42,188 bases of DNA from Lysobacteraceae bacterium PS02340 (GTDB lineage: Bacteria > Pseudomonadota > Gammaproteobacteria > Xanthomonadales > Xanthomonadaceae). Where the stretch lies: positions 1-42,188 of the forward strand of contig JASCOC010000026.1 of assembly GCA_029959605.1 (NCBI GenBank), given 5' to 3'. Both the position numbers and the translations under genes were made by a program. Of this stretch, positions 31,348-39,635 are shown piece by piece. Positions within the stretch are counted from its first letter, which is position 1. Each line of letters begins with the position of its first letter. The notes under the pieces were generated by a model. That model did not search any database and had not been told where the DNA came from. It saw only the letters and a program-made list of their open reading frames with translations.

Positions 31348-31803
31348 ATGCCCCCCACGCAACCGACACGCACGCGCGCGTTTCTTGCCGACACCACTGC
31401 GCTGGTGCTGTTCTTCACCGTGACCGGTGCACTCAACGAACGCTTCGTCTCCGGTATGTCCTGGGACGAAGTGCTGCATGCCCGTCTGCTCGGCGCGGCC
31501 TTGATGATTCCGGTGGCGCGACCCTATGGCGTGTGGCGTGACTGGCTGATGCGACGCGCCGGCCCGTCCCGCCTGTCGCGTACCGCGTGGGACAGCCTGG
31601 CGCTGGTGTCGTTCCAGGTGCCGATCTACGCGGCGATCATCGCGATCAGCGGTGCGTCGGGTCGTGGCCTGCTGCTCGGCGTGCTGGGCGCGACGGCGAT
31701 CATGCTGGTGTCCGGGCGCCCCTACGGCGCGTTCCTCAACTGGATCAGGCGCCTGTTCGGACTGCCGCCGGGCGGCGAGAAGCCGATGAGCCTGCAGTCC
31801 TGA
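31348..31803 (+). CDS. alaE: L-alanine exporter AlaE-type
   Basis: 151 residues, four membrane segments. RAFLADTTALVLFFTVTG, ERFVSGMSWDEVLHARL, VARPYGVWRDWLMR and the C-terminal GRPYGAFLNWIRRLFG follow the E. coli AlaE sequence order and length (149). AlaE exports L-alanine and prevents toxic accumulation from peptides. The upstream 247 nt separate it from the divergent small gene, with no clear promoter. The ribosome-binding site is poor. Confidence 0.9.
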   Translation: MPPTQPTRTRAFLADTTALVLFFTVTGALNERFVSGMSWDEVLHARLLGAALMIPVARPYGVWRDWLMRRAGPSRLSRTAWDSLALVSFQVPIYAAIIAISGASGRGLLLGVLGATAIMLVSGRPYGAFLNWIRRLFGLPPGGEKPMSLQS

Positions 31804-31813
31804 CGGTCGCGGC

Positions 31814-31854
31814 GCGCTGACCCGTGCCACGGAACGCGCTCGATCGGTCAGCGC
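31814..31854. repeat. Inverted repeat after alaE
   Basis: GCGCTGACC (31814-31822) and GGTCAGCGC (31846-31854) are perfect inverted 9-mers with a 23-nt spacer, 11 nt after the alaE stop. It might end the alaE transcript. The remaining ~190 nt to the next gene show nothing I can support. Confidence 0.3.
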
Positions 31855-32047
31855 ACCGCGTCGAACGCGCGGCACGCGGGATCGAGCGCCCGAACCGGTC
31901 TGCGCCGGGATAGCGTCAGCGACGACTGCCGCCACGCCGTGCGCGACAGCGATCACGACGTGCGCCGGACTGCGCGATGCAGGTCCCGCATGCACGGTGC
32001 GCGCGACCGGATTACGCTGCGCGGACACGTCCTGCAGGGAGCTCCGG

Positions 32048-32773
32048 ATGAAGCCGATCCAGGTGTTGCTGTGCTGCGCGCTGTCCGCGTCGGCAGGTGC
32101 GCTGTTGTGCTACGCGGTGATGCGGACGCCGGATGCGGACCTGGGGCGTCCCGCAGCAGGGCAGCCGTCGCCGGGCGACACGGTGCGTCTGCCTGCTGAG
32201 GTGGGTGCAGGCAGCAGGGATGTGTCGCGTCCCTCGGGGACCGCGGCAGGTGCGGCTTCGCCCGCGAGTGCGATGGCGACCATGGCCCACGACACCGCAG
32301 CTTCGGCCCGCGATCCAGGTCCACGGATCGCGCCGCCATCCTCGGGCGCCGGTCCGATGCCGATGTCGGACGCCAATCTGCAACGCGCCGCGGACGTCAT
32401 TGCCGACATGCGACTGCACAACAGTGATCTCGATGACCTGTACACGCTGCTGGACAACGAGGGCCGCGATCCGGCCTGGTCCGACGCTGCCGAGGCGCAG
32501 CTGGTCGCGTTCGTGCGCACGCACGGCGGCGTCTACACCGGCCTGGAGATGAAGCCGCCGCGCTGCAGTGCGCGTGTCTGCGAGATCGTCGTCGTCGCAC
32601 GGCCGGGCCTGGGCACGGAAGACGCCCATGCGAACTGGCAACGTCTGCTCGGCGAAATGTTCGCGCAACCCTGGTTCCGCAACAGCTTCGTCGACCCGCG
32701 GATGGGCATGACGTCCAAGGACGGATCGCCCGTCTACGTGACGAACTTCATGCGTGCGGATCAGGTGCCGTGA
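32048..32773 (+). CDS. Membrane-anchored periplasmic protein of unknown function
   Basis: 241 residues from ATG 32048 (AGGGAG 9 nt upstream). An N-terminal anchor or signal (VLLCCALSASAGALLCYAV) is followed by a Pro/Ala/Ser-rich linker (about 25-100) and a folded C-terminal domain (about 105-241) with RCSARVCEIVV, two cysteines three residues apart. The domain is not one I recognise; similar Ala/Pro-linked domains are common in xanthomonad exported proteins. The stop overlaps the start of the deacetylase gene (GTGA), so the two are coupled and likely act in the same compartment. Confidence 0.75.
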   Translation: MKPIQVLLCCALSASAGALLCYAVMRTPDADLGRPAAGQPSPGDTVRLPAEVGAGSRDVSRPSGTAAGAASPASAMATMAHDTAASARDPGPRIAPPSSGAGPMPMSDANLQRAADVIADMRLHNSDLDDLYTLLDNEGRDPAWSDAAEAQLVAFVRTHGGVYTGLEMKPPRCSARVCEIVVVARPGLGTEDAHANWQRLLGEMFAQPWFRNSFVDPRMGMTSKDGSPVYVTNFMRADQVP

Positions 32774-33609
32774 CACGCCGGTCTGCAGGCGCGCTGCTTC
32801 TGGCCGTGGCTTCGTGCGCGGCCGCGGCAGCGGAGCCGGCTGCGTTCGCGTGGCCCGATGGCCAGCGGGCCGCGGTGAGTCTCGCCTATGACGATGGGCT
32901 GGATTCGCAGCTCGACACGGCGATTCCCGCATTCGATCGCCGGGGATTGAAGGCCAGCTTCTACCTCACGCTGTCATCCGACACGGTGCGCACGCGCATG
33001 GACGCGTGGCGCGCGGCGGCGCGCAACGGGCACGAGCTCGGCAACCACAGCCTGTTCCACCAGTGCGCCGCGTCGAAGCCGGAGCGCACGTGGGTGGCAC
33101 CGCAACACGATCTCGACGCGATGACCGTCGCGCAGATGCAGGAACAGGTGCGCCTCGCATCGACGATGCTGCAGGCGATCGACGGCGCGATGGCGCGGAC
33201 GTTCACCGTGCCCTGCGGCGACACCGTGGCGCGCGATGGCGATTACGGGGCGGGACTGGCCGCGGACTTCGTGGGCATCAAGGTGATGGGCGGCGCCGTC
33301 GTGCCCGACATGCGCAGCCTCGACCCGCATGCGGTGCCGGTGGAGGCGCCGGTCGGTCTCGATGGCGATGCATTGATCGCGCTGGTCGAAGACGCCGCGC
33401 GCCGCGGCACGATGGTGAACCTGACTTTCCACGGGATCGGCGCCGAGCATCTCGCCGTGTCGCGCGAGGCGCATGCGCAACTGCTCGATCATCTCGCTGC
33501 GCACCGCGACCGCTACTGGACCGCGACCTTCCGCGAGATCATGACCTGGGTGCGCCGCCAGCAGACGCAGGCCGGTGCAGAAGCCCGCCCCGGAATGGAC
33601 GTACCTTGA
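32770..33609 (+). CDS. Exported polysaccharide deacetylase (CE4, NodB-like)
   Basis: 279 residues with GTG start and a signal peptide (AGALLLAVASCAAAAAEP). The NodB domain has motif 1 LAYDDG (D41, D42) and motif 2 NHSLFH (metal ligands H93 and H97, with D42). It should remove N- or O-acetyl groups from a polysaccharide or peptidoglycan-like glycan in the periplasm; the substrate is unknown. It is coupled to the anchored protein upstream and overlaps the start of the phosphatase pseudogene downstream. Confidence 0.88.
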   Translation: MTRRSAGALLLAVASCAAAAAEPAAFAWPDGQRAAVSLAYDDGLDSQLDTAIPAFDRRGLKASFYLTLSSDTVRTRMDAWRAAARNGHELGNHSLFHQCAASKPERTWVAPQHDLDAMTVAQMQEQVRLASTMLQAIDGAMARTFTVPCGDTVARDGDYGAGLAADFVGIKVMGGAVVPDMRSLDPHAVPVEAPVGLDGDALIALVEDAARRGTMVNLTFHGIGAEHLAVSREAHAQLLDHLAAHRDRYWTATFREIMTWVRRQQTQAGAEARPGMDVP

Positions 33610-33961
33610 CCCGGCACGTCCTGTTCGTCTGCAGCCGCAACCGGCTGCGCAGCCCGACCGCCGAACAGGTGTTTGCGGACTGGCCCTGGGTCGAGACCGC
33701 ATCGGCCGGCCTGAGCCCGGATGCCGAAGTGCCGGTGACACCGGACTGCTGGCCTGGGCCGATACGATCTTCGTCATGGAGCGTGTGCATCGCGCGCGCC
33801 TGGGCGAACGGTTCCGGGCGCATCTGCGGCATGCGCGGGTGATCTGTCTGCAGATACCGGACGATTTCGATTTCATGGCGCCGGCGCTGGTGCGTCTGCT
33901 CCAGGCGAAGGTGTCGCCGCATCTGCCACGCGGGCCCGCCGCGTTACGGCGCGAAGACTGA
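33606..33961 (+). pseudogene. Low-molecular-weight protein-tyrosine-phosphatase-like gene, frameshifted
   Basis: From TTG 33606 (overlapping the deacetylase stop) the frame reads TRHVLFVCSRNRLRSPTAEQVF, with the C-x5-R signature CSRNRLR of the small tyrosine phosphatase-like family. It continues to about VPVTPD and is then lost; in another frame the rest follows (LAWADTIFVMERVHRARLG to the end at 33961). One missing base near 33746 restores a single 118-codon gene, so the total is 356 nt. Either the gene is broken or the base is a sequencing error; the second is plausible because the flanking code is otherwise intact. Confidence 0.75.
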
Positions 33962-33991
33962 CGCCGCGAGCGACGTCGTGTCGCAGGATCT

Positions 33992-35239
33992 TCAGTCGAC
34001 GATCTGCGTCGCCGGAATGCGGATGCTGTAGTCGCTGCCGATGTCGAGCGCGGTCTCCACCGACAGCCTGTAGCCCAGCACGTCACAGCTGCGTTTGGCG
34101 ATGCTGGTGCCGAGGCCCAGCGAGCCGTTCGGATTGAGGCCGGCGAGGTCCTCGGCAACGCCGCGCGCGTCGAGGTCGTTCATGCCGCTGCGATCGCCAC
34201 CGCCGCGGGCGCGCACCGAGAGCAGCAGGCCGTCGGCGTCGCGACTGCATTGCACGTACACCAGCGTCGCGCGTCGCTCCAGCGCCACGCGGACGAGGCT
34301 GCACAGCGTGCGCAGCAGCAGGGGCGCATTGGTGTGCAGCACGACGTCCGTCGCCTCGACTTCGAGCCGGGTGCCGTGCACGCGCATCGGCAACGCCATG
34401 GAGTGCGCGAGATCGTTGAACACCTGCGACAGCGCGACCGGCGCGCTGGGTTGCAGGTCCTGGTCGGCATCTTCCGCAGTGGCTTCGGCGACCTGGCGGA
34501 AGTCGGTTTCCAGGGTACGCGCCGCGTCGAGCGCCAGTTCCAGCAACTCTTTTTCTTCGGCGGAGTGCGTGAAACCCGCCAGTTCACCGAGCACGGTGGT
34601 GATGGTGGTCAGCGGCCCGCGGAAGCCGCGCGTGGCGAGCACGTTGAGGCGCGAGCGATAGCGGTTGGCGCGACGCGCACTCTCGAGCGCCCGTCGCAGT
34701 TCGAGCTGGATGCTGGCCTGGCGCACCGCGCCGTGCAGCAAGGCGCGTGCGTCGGCGTCGAGCACCCGCGGACGGGTGTCGAGCACGCACAACGCGCCGA
34801 GCGCGCGACCGGAATCCGACAGCAGCGGCAGACCGCTGTAGAAGCGATACCCGGCGCGGGTGACGAACGGTTCGTCGGCGAACACCGGATGCGCCGCGAG
34901 ATCGGTGACCTCGATCGGCGTGCTGTGCGCGATGACCTGGCGGCAGACGACGGTGAGATCCGGCGCGCCGTCGTCGACCGGCGCCGGTTCCGGCGCGCCT
35001 TCGAGCGCGAACCAGGCCGAGACCTGCGGATCGAAGGTCAGCTGCGCATGCGCGACGTCGAGGCTGCGCTTGAGACCGTCGAGTAGATCGTCGAAGGCAT
35101 GGCGGAGCGACGTGCTGGTCACCGAGGCGACCGCGAGATCGGCGAGATTGCCCGACTGGCTGAAGAAGCGTTCGCCGGTGGCCACGACGCCCTCCCCGGG
35201 CGACTCATCCTCTGGCGTGAATCCTATGTGAAGGCGCAT
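33992..35239 (-). CDS. GAF-domain histidine pseudokinase
   Basis: 415 residues. The GAF domain (about 45-180) contains RFYSGLPLLSDSGRALGALC and the VLDTRPR ending, almost the same plan as the intact kinase at 36992. The dimerisation helix region has VLATRGFRGPL where the intact paralogue has VLATAGHDLKGPL, so the phospho-accepting His is gone. The N-box asparagine and the D-x-G-x-G motif are also lost (ARGGGDRSG), although the G2-like LGLGTS stretch remains. It cannot be a normal kinase. It may titrate ligand or form a heterodimer with its paralogue. It is last in a same-strand run 36318-33992 with two other signalling genes, 19 nt after the small gene. Confidence 0.85.
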   Translation of the reverse strand: MRLHIGFTPEDESPGEGVVATGERFFSQSGNLADLAVASVTSTSLRHAFDDLLDGLKRSLDVAHAQLTFDPQVSAWFALEGAPEPAPVDDGAPDLTVVCRQVIAHSTPIEVTDLAAHPVFADEPFVTRAGYRFYSGLPLLSDSGRALGALCVLDTRPRVLDADARALLHGAVRQASIQLELRRALESARRANRYRSRLNVLATRGFRGPLTTITTVLGELAGFTHSAEEKELLELALDAARTLETDFRQVAEATAEDADQDLQPSAPVALSQVFNDLAHSMALPMRVHGTRLEVEATDVVLHTNAPLLLRTLCSLVRVALERRATLVYVQCSRDADGLLLSVRARGGGDRSGMNDLDARGVAEDLAGLNPNGSLGLGTSIAKRSCDVLGYRLSVETALDIGSDYSIRIPATQIVD

Positions 35240-35258
35240 GGCGTTGCCAGACGTCCGC

Positions 35259-35495
35259 TCAGTGCGCGGCCGCTGCGTCCAGGCGTTTGACGGGCAGGTG
35301 GTGGCGCTCGACGAGCATCTGCAACGCGCCGAAGAACCAGGGCCGGTCCACCGGCACGATCATGAACTGCAGGGCGTCCGCCACATTCGCGAATGCGGCC
35401 AGGCGGGACAGCTCGGGGGCGCCGGTGTCGGCCATGCGGACGAGCTCGCCGTCCAGGTCGTCCAGCACCGAAGTCGCGGTGTCGCGAGTGGTCAA
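35259..35495 (-). CDS. Small helical protein, paralogue of 30867-31100
   Basis: 78 residues with a TTG start supported by GGGAG 6 nt upstream. LDDLDGELV, SRLAAFANVADAL, RPWFFGALQML and HHLPV align with the 77-residue protein at 30867. Both are cytoplasmic and helical. It sits between the GAF-only gene and the GAF pseudokinase gene on the same strand, so it is a likely partner of one of them. No family recognised. Confidence 0.75.
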   Translation of the reverse strand: MTTRDTATSVLDDLDGELVRMADTGAPELSRLAAFANVADALQFMIVPVDRPWFFGALQMLVERHHLPVKRLDAAAAH

Positions 35496-35580
35496 GATGT
35501 TCTCCCGGTCAATCGGGAAACCTAGCAGCTGGCCCGGACAGCGCTCCTCACATCTGCAGCAGTGGTCCGATGCCGCGCGT

Positions 35581-36318
35581 CTAGACGGCGGGCTGCAGAT
35601 CGGGCGCCGCGCCGATGGGGAGCAGCGGCAACGGCGGCGTGGCGGCGGATCCGTCCAGCGACAGGAAGTGCGTGGCGAGCGCGTCGATGTCGGCGTGGAA
35701 CGCGGCGGCCACGTCGGGGTCGAGCAGGCGGCCGGCTTCCTGGCGCAGCGGCTGCGCGTATTCCTCGAACGCCTCGAGTGCCTCGCTGCGCGTGGTGGAC
35801 GCCAGCAGGATCTCGTGGCTCATCAGCCGCAGCGATTCGAGCCGGCGATCCAGCAGATGCTGCAGGCCGGCCATCGCGCCGAGCGGTTCGAACGAGGCGG
35901 CGAAGGCGCGGGTCAGTGCGACGACCTCCGGCGCGACCTCGACCACTTCGTAATCGAAATGGCAGACGGTGCCGAACACCACGTCTCCCGACGCCACCGG
36001 GAAGCCGACGTAGGTGCGGACCACGGGACGCTTGGGATGCCCTTCCAGTCTCAGGTCGCCCGAAGCGTCGGTGACCAGGAAGGCATCACGCGACTGCTGC
36101 ACGAACACGCAGTAGGTCTGGTCGATCGGGGCCGCCTGCATCGTCGGGGCGTAGGGGTCCTGCCGGTCGATGAGCACGAGGTTGCGCAGATCCGCATCAC
36201 TGAAGCGGAAGAACGCGGTGAAGCGGCAGCCCGAGAGCAGGTTCAGCGTCTCGAGCGCGCTGCGCAACCGGCCCTCGGCGACCAGGTCGTTGAGTTGATC
36301 GAGGGTGGTCTGCGTCAT
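35581..36318 (-). CDS. GAF-domain protein
   Basis: 245 residues from ATG 36318. The GAF-like domain covers about 10-160 (LETLNLLSGCRFTAFFRFSDADLRNLVLIDR, then VRTYVGFPVASGDVVFGTVCHFD), followed by a helical C-terminal region without kinase, GGDEF or DNA-binding motifs. Cysteines at about 31 and 123 might ligate a cofactor, but no heme or bilin site is clear. It begins a same-strand run with the small protein and the GAF pseudokinase. Confidence 0.8.
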   Translation of the reverse strand: MTQTTLDQLNDLVAEGRLRSALETLNLLSGCRFTAFFRFSDADLRNLVLIDRQDPYAPTMQAAPIDQTYCVFVQQSRDAFLVTDASGDLRLEGHPKRPVVRTYVGFPVASGDVVFGTVCHFDYEVVEVAPEVVALTRAFAASFEPLGAMAGLQHLLDRRLESLRLMSHEILLASTTRSEALEAFEEYAQPLRQEAGRLLDPDVAAAFHADIDALATHFLSLDGSAATPPLPLLPIGAAPDLQPAV

Positions 36319-36424
36319 GTGCGTAGCGTAGCGCGGGACGCGGCATTCGGCAGGCCGTCGAGGCACGCGTCCTTCGCCACCGACAGCTGCGGCTCAGACG
36401 TCGCCGATGCCGCGCGCGCCGGGC

Positions 36425-36784
36425 TCAATCGAAATAGTCGCCGCTGCTGGCGCCGTCCTTGTGCCGCAGGCGCGCGGCGGCCATCACCTCGGGCGGCAAC
36501 AGGCGTGCATTGAGTCCGCGCCGGGTCCGGCCGTCGGCGCGCGGCGTCCAGTGGGTCACGCAGCCGCAGGTCCGGCAGCGGTGGAAGTCGACGTGACGCC
36601 CGTTCCAGGCGTAGGTTCCGGTCAACGACGCATCGGGCAGGGTGAGCTGGTCGGCTTCGAAGTAGGCCCACACCACGCCGTAGCGGCGGCACAGCGAGCA
36701 GTTGCACTCGGTGACCTCAGTGGGCGCGACGTCGATGGCGATCTCGATCGCGCCGCAGTGGCAGGAGGCGAGCAGGGCACTCAT
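36425..36784 (-). CDS. GFA-family protein (glutathione-dependent formaldehyde-activating enzyme-like)
   Basis: 119 residues. The zinc-binding cysteines follow the family pattern: CHCG near the N-terminus, CNCSLCRR at about 27-34, and CRTCGC at about 70-75. Family members hold two zinc ions; the classical Gfa speeds the reaction of formaldehyde with glutathione, but most small homologues are uncharacterised. The protein is cytoplasmic and full length. It is separated from the GAF genes by 106 nt. Confidence 0.9.
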   Translation of the reverse strand: MSALLASCHCGAIEIAIDVAPTEVTECNCSLCRRYGVVWAYFEADQLTLPDASLTGTYAWNGRHVDFHRCRTCGCVTHWTPRADGRTRRGLNARLLPPEVMAAARLRHKDGASSGDYFD

Positions 36785-36991
36785 CGACCGGGCGCCCGGG
36801 TCGGCGACACGGCGCGAACGACGAAGCGGACGACGGGCATGTGCACTCCGGGCCTGGGGCGGTCCGGGCGATCGTAGCCGGGACGGGTGGTCGTGGCGTC
36901 ATGCCGTGCCGCGATCCGCACCGCGAAAAACCGGCACCACATGCCGTCCCTGCCGGACGTGGCAGAATCCGCCACCCCCTCGGAGCGCACC

Positions 36992-38167
36992 ATGCATCAG
37001 GCCGCCGCCAAGTTGCCCGCCCACGCCGAGTCCCGGCGCCTGTCCGCGTTGCGCAGCTACGGGATCCTCGATACGCCGGCCGAGACGGTGTTCGACGACA
37101 TCACCCGGATCGCCGCGGCCGTCTGTGGCACGCCGATTTCGGTGGTCAACCTGATCGATGCCGATCGCCAGTGGTTCAAGTCCGAAATCGGCCTCGGCGT
37201 GCGCGAGACGCCGCTCGACACGTCGATCTGTGCGCACGCGATCCTCGAACACGATTTTCTCGAAGTCCCCAACACCACTACCGATGCGCGCTTCGCCAGC
37301 AATCCGCTGGTGACCGGTGATCCGGGCCTGCGGTTCTATGCGGGCGCGCTGTTGAAGACGCCCGACGGCCTGCCGCTCGGCACGGTCTGTGTGCTCGACA
37401 CCGTGCCGCGCGAACTCACGGCGACGCAGATCGATACCCTGCAGGCGCTCGCGCGGCAGGTGATGGCGCAGCTCGAACTGCGGCGTATGCTGATCGAGGC
37501 GCAGGCGCTGAACCAGCATCGCGCCCGCGTGCTCGCGACCGCGGGTCACGATCTCAAGGGGCCGCTGCGCGCCGCGCTGTACGCGCTGACCAAGGCGCGC
37601 GTCGCCAATGGCGAAGAACGCGAAGCCCGGCTGGAAAGCGCCGAGCACGATATCGCCTACATCAACCAGAAGTTCGGCGACATGATCGCCGGCGCCACCG
37701 GCAAGGGCGGCGCTGCGGCACCGGAGCTGCGCCCGACCGACCTAGCGCCGGTGCTGGGCGAAGTGGGCCGTGCGTGGAATCGCGCCGCGCGCCGCAAGCG
37801 CATCGAACTGGTGGTCGACCCGTCGCCGTGCATCGCCAGCACCAATGCCGGCCTGCTCGAAACGCTGCTCGGCAATCTCGTGTCGAATGCGATCAAGTAC
37901 ACGCCCGATGGCGGTCGTGTGACGGTCGAGTGCCGCGCGAACGACGACGCGATCGAGATCGTCGTCGCCGATACCGGCATCGGCATGGACGCCACCCGTG
38001 TCGAGGATTACTTCACCGCATTCCACCAGGCCGACGCCGCATCCGAAGGTCTCGGCATCGGCCTGTGGATCGTGCGCCAGGCCGCCGACGTGCTGGGCGC
38101 CCGCATCGACGTGCAGTCCGCACTCGGCGAAGGCACGCGGGTATCAGTGTCGCTGCCGAAGGTCTGA
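36992..38167 (+). CDS. GAF-domain sensor histidine kinase
   Basis: 391 residues, soluble. GAF domain (about 21-160, GILDTPAETVFDDITRIAA to VCVLDTVPRELT), dimerisation region with the phospho-acceptor H186 (AGHDLKGPL), and a complete ATPase: N299 (LVSNAIKYT), D327 (VADTGIGM) and GLGIGL (353-358). The start ATG 36992 follows GGAG by 6 nt. No response regulator is adjacent, so its partner is elsewhere. Its GAF and kinase halves match the pseudokinase at 33992, which suggests a duplication where one copy lost activity. Confidence 0.92.
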   Translation: MHQAAAKLPAHAESRRLSALRSYGILDTPAETVFDDITRIAAAVCGTPISVVNLIDADRQWFKSEIGLGVRETPLDTSICAHAILEHDFLEVPNTTTDARFASNPLVTGDPGLRFYAGALLKTPDGLPLGTVCVLDTVPRELTATQIDTLQALARQVMAQLELRRMLIEAQALNQHRARVLATAGHDLKGPLRAALYALTKARVANGEEREARLESAEHDIAYINQKFGDMIAGATGKGGAAAPELRPTDLAPVLGEVGRAWNRAARRKRIELVVDPSPCIASTNAGLLETLLGNLVSNAIKYTPDGGRVTVECRANDDAIEIVVADTGIGMDATRVEDYFTAFHQADAASEGLGIGLWIVRQAADVLGARIDVQSALGEGTRVSVSLPKV

Positions 38168-38290
38168 GGTCTTCGCCGGGTCATTCCGCTCCGGTCTGAT
38201 CCGGAGACGCATGCTGCGCTGCGGCTCGGGCATGTGCGGCTCCGCCTTTAGAGTGGCGCGATTGCGCCCGTCTGCGCGCTGGAGTCCGCG

Positions 38291-39616
38291 ATGAACGGAG
38301 TGATGTCTCGCTACACATTGCGCGCGATCGCAGTGCTGGTGCTGTGCGTGAGCAGCCTGTCCGTGACCGCTGCCGATGGCCCGGCGGTCGTCCGCATCGT
38401 CGCAACGGCGGACGGCCATCAGCTGCAGGTCGACGGCACGCCGTTCCGCATCCGCGGCGCCGGGCTGCAGGACGGCGACCAGGAAGCGCTCGCCGCGCGC
38501 GGCGCGAATTCGTTCCGGACCTGGCATACCGCGGACGATGCCGCGCAGGTGCGCGCGATGCTCGATCGGGCGCAGCGCAACGGGCTCATGGTTGCGATGG
38601 GTCTGCACGTCGGCAAGGAACGGCACGGATTCGACTTCGACGATGCCGCTGCGCTCGCGGCGCAGCAGGCGCGCCTCCTCGCACAGGTGCGTGCTTACAA
38701 GGATCACCCCGCGGTGCTGATGTGGGTGGTCGGCAACGAACTGAATCTTGAAGGCCGCGATCCGCGGGTCTGGGATGCGGTCGAGGCGATCACGCGGGCG
38801 ATCCACGCCGAAGATCCGAACCATCCGGTGATGACGCCGCTGGCGGGATTCGACCCCGCGCTCGCGGACCTGCTGCGTACGCGCGCGCCGTCGCTGGACC
38901 TGATCGGCGTGCAGCTCTACGGCGACATCGTCGATCTGCCACGCAAGCTCGAGGCGGCGCGCTGGGCCGGGCCCTACGTCGTCACCGAATGGGGCCCGAC
39001 CGGTCACTGGGAAAGCCCGCTGACGTCCTGGGGTGCGCCGGTCGAAGACGACGCATCGCGCAAGGCGGCGCTGCTGGTCGATCGCTACACGCGCATCATC
39101 GAGGCCGATGCCGCGCAGGGACTCGGGTCCTATGTGTTCCTGTGGGGGCAGAAGCAGGAACGCACGCCGACCTGGTACGGCCTGTTCCTGTCCGGCGGTG
39201 AATCCACGCCCGGCGTCGATGCGATGCAGCAGCTGTGGACCGGGCACTGGCCGGCGAATCGTGCGCCGGCGATCTCACCGCTGCGCATCGACGCGCGTGT
39301 CGCCACCGACAGCGTGGTGCTGATGCCCGATGCCGAACATCGCGCGCAGGTGGTCGCGACCGATCCCGATGGCGATCGGCTCGTCTACCGCTGGATCGTG
39401 CGCGAGGAGAGCCGGGCGACGTCGATCGGGGGCGATCCGGAAGCGTTGCCGCCCGAGATGTCGTTGCGGCTGGCGGAACATGCGGACGGCATGCTGCGTT
39501 TTTCCGCGCCCGCGACGCCGGGCGCCTACCGGTTGTTCGTCGAAGTGCGCGACGGCCAGGGTCATGCGGCGTACGCGAACTTTCCGTTCCACGTCGGGCC
39601 GCCGCCTGCGCAATGA
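38291..39616 (+). CDS. Exported glycoside hydrolase, clan GH-A type
   Basis: 441 residues. Signal peptide MNGVMSRYTLRAIAVLVLCV to SVTAAD. The barrel has the acid/base E150 in VVGNELNLE and the nucleophile E233 in VVTEWGPTGHWE, which are the two catalytic glutamates of clan A glycosidases; the FRIRGAG and RTWHTADDA segments fit GH2-like or related barrels. A C-terminal beta domain (about 335-441) with ATDPDGDRLVYRWIV resembles a fibronectin/cadherin-like module. It probably cuts a beta-linked glycan in the periplasm or outside. GGAG 6 nt before ATG 38291 decides the start. Confidence 0.85.
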   Translation: MNGVMSRYTLRAIAVLVLCVSSLSVTAADGPAVVRIVATADGHQLQVDGTPFRIRGAGLQDGDQEALAARGANSFRTWHTADDAAQVRAMLDRAQRNGLMVAMGLHVGKERHGFDFDDAAALAAQQARLLAQVRAYKDHPAVLMWVVGNELNLEGRDPRVWDAVEAITRAIHAEDPNHPVMTPLAGFDPALADLLRTRAPSLDLIGVQLYGDIVDLPRKLEAARWAGPYVVTEWGPTGHWESPLTSWGAPVEDDASRKAALLVDRYTRIIEADAAQGLGSYVFLWGQKQERTPTWYGLFLSGGESTPGVDAMQQLWTGHWPANRAPAISPLRIDARVATDSVVLMPDAEHRAQVVATDPDGDRLVYRWIVREESRATSIGGDPEALPPEMSLRLAEHADGMLRFSAPATPGAYRLFVEVRDGQGHAAYANFPFHVGPPPAQ

Positions 39617-39635
39617 GCCGCAGACGCGTGCGCCG

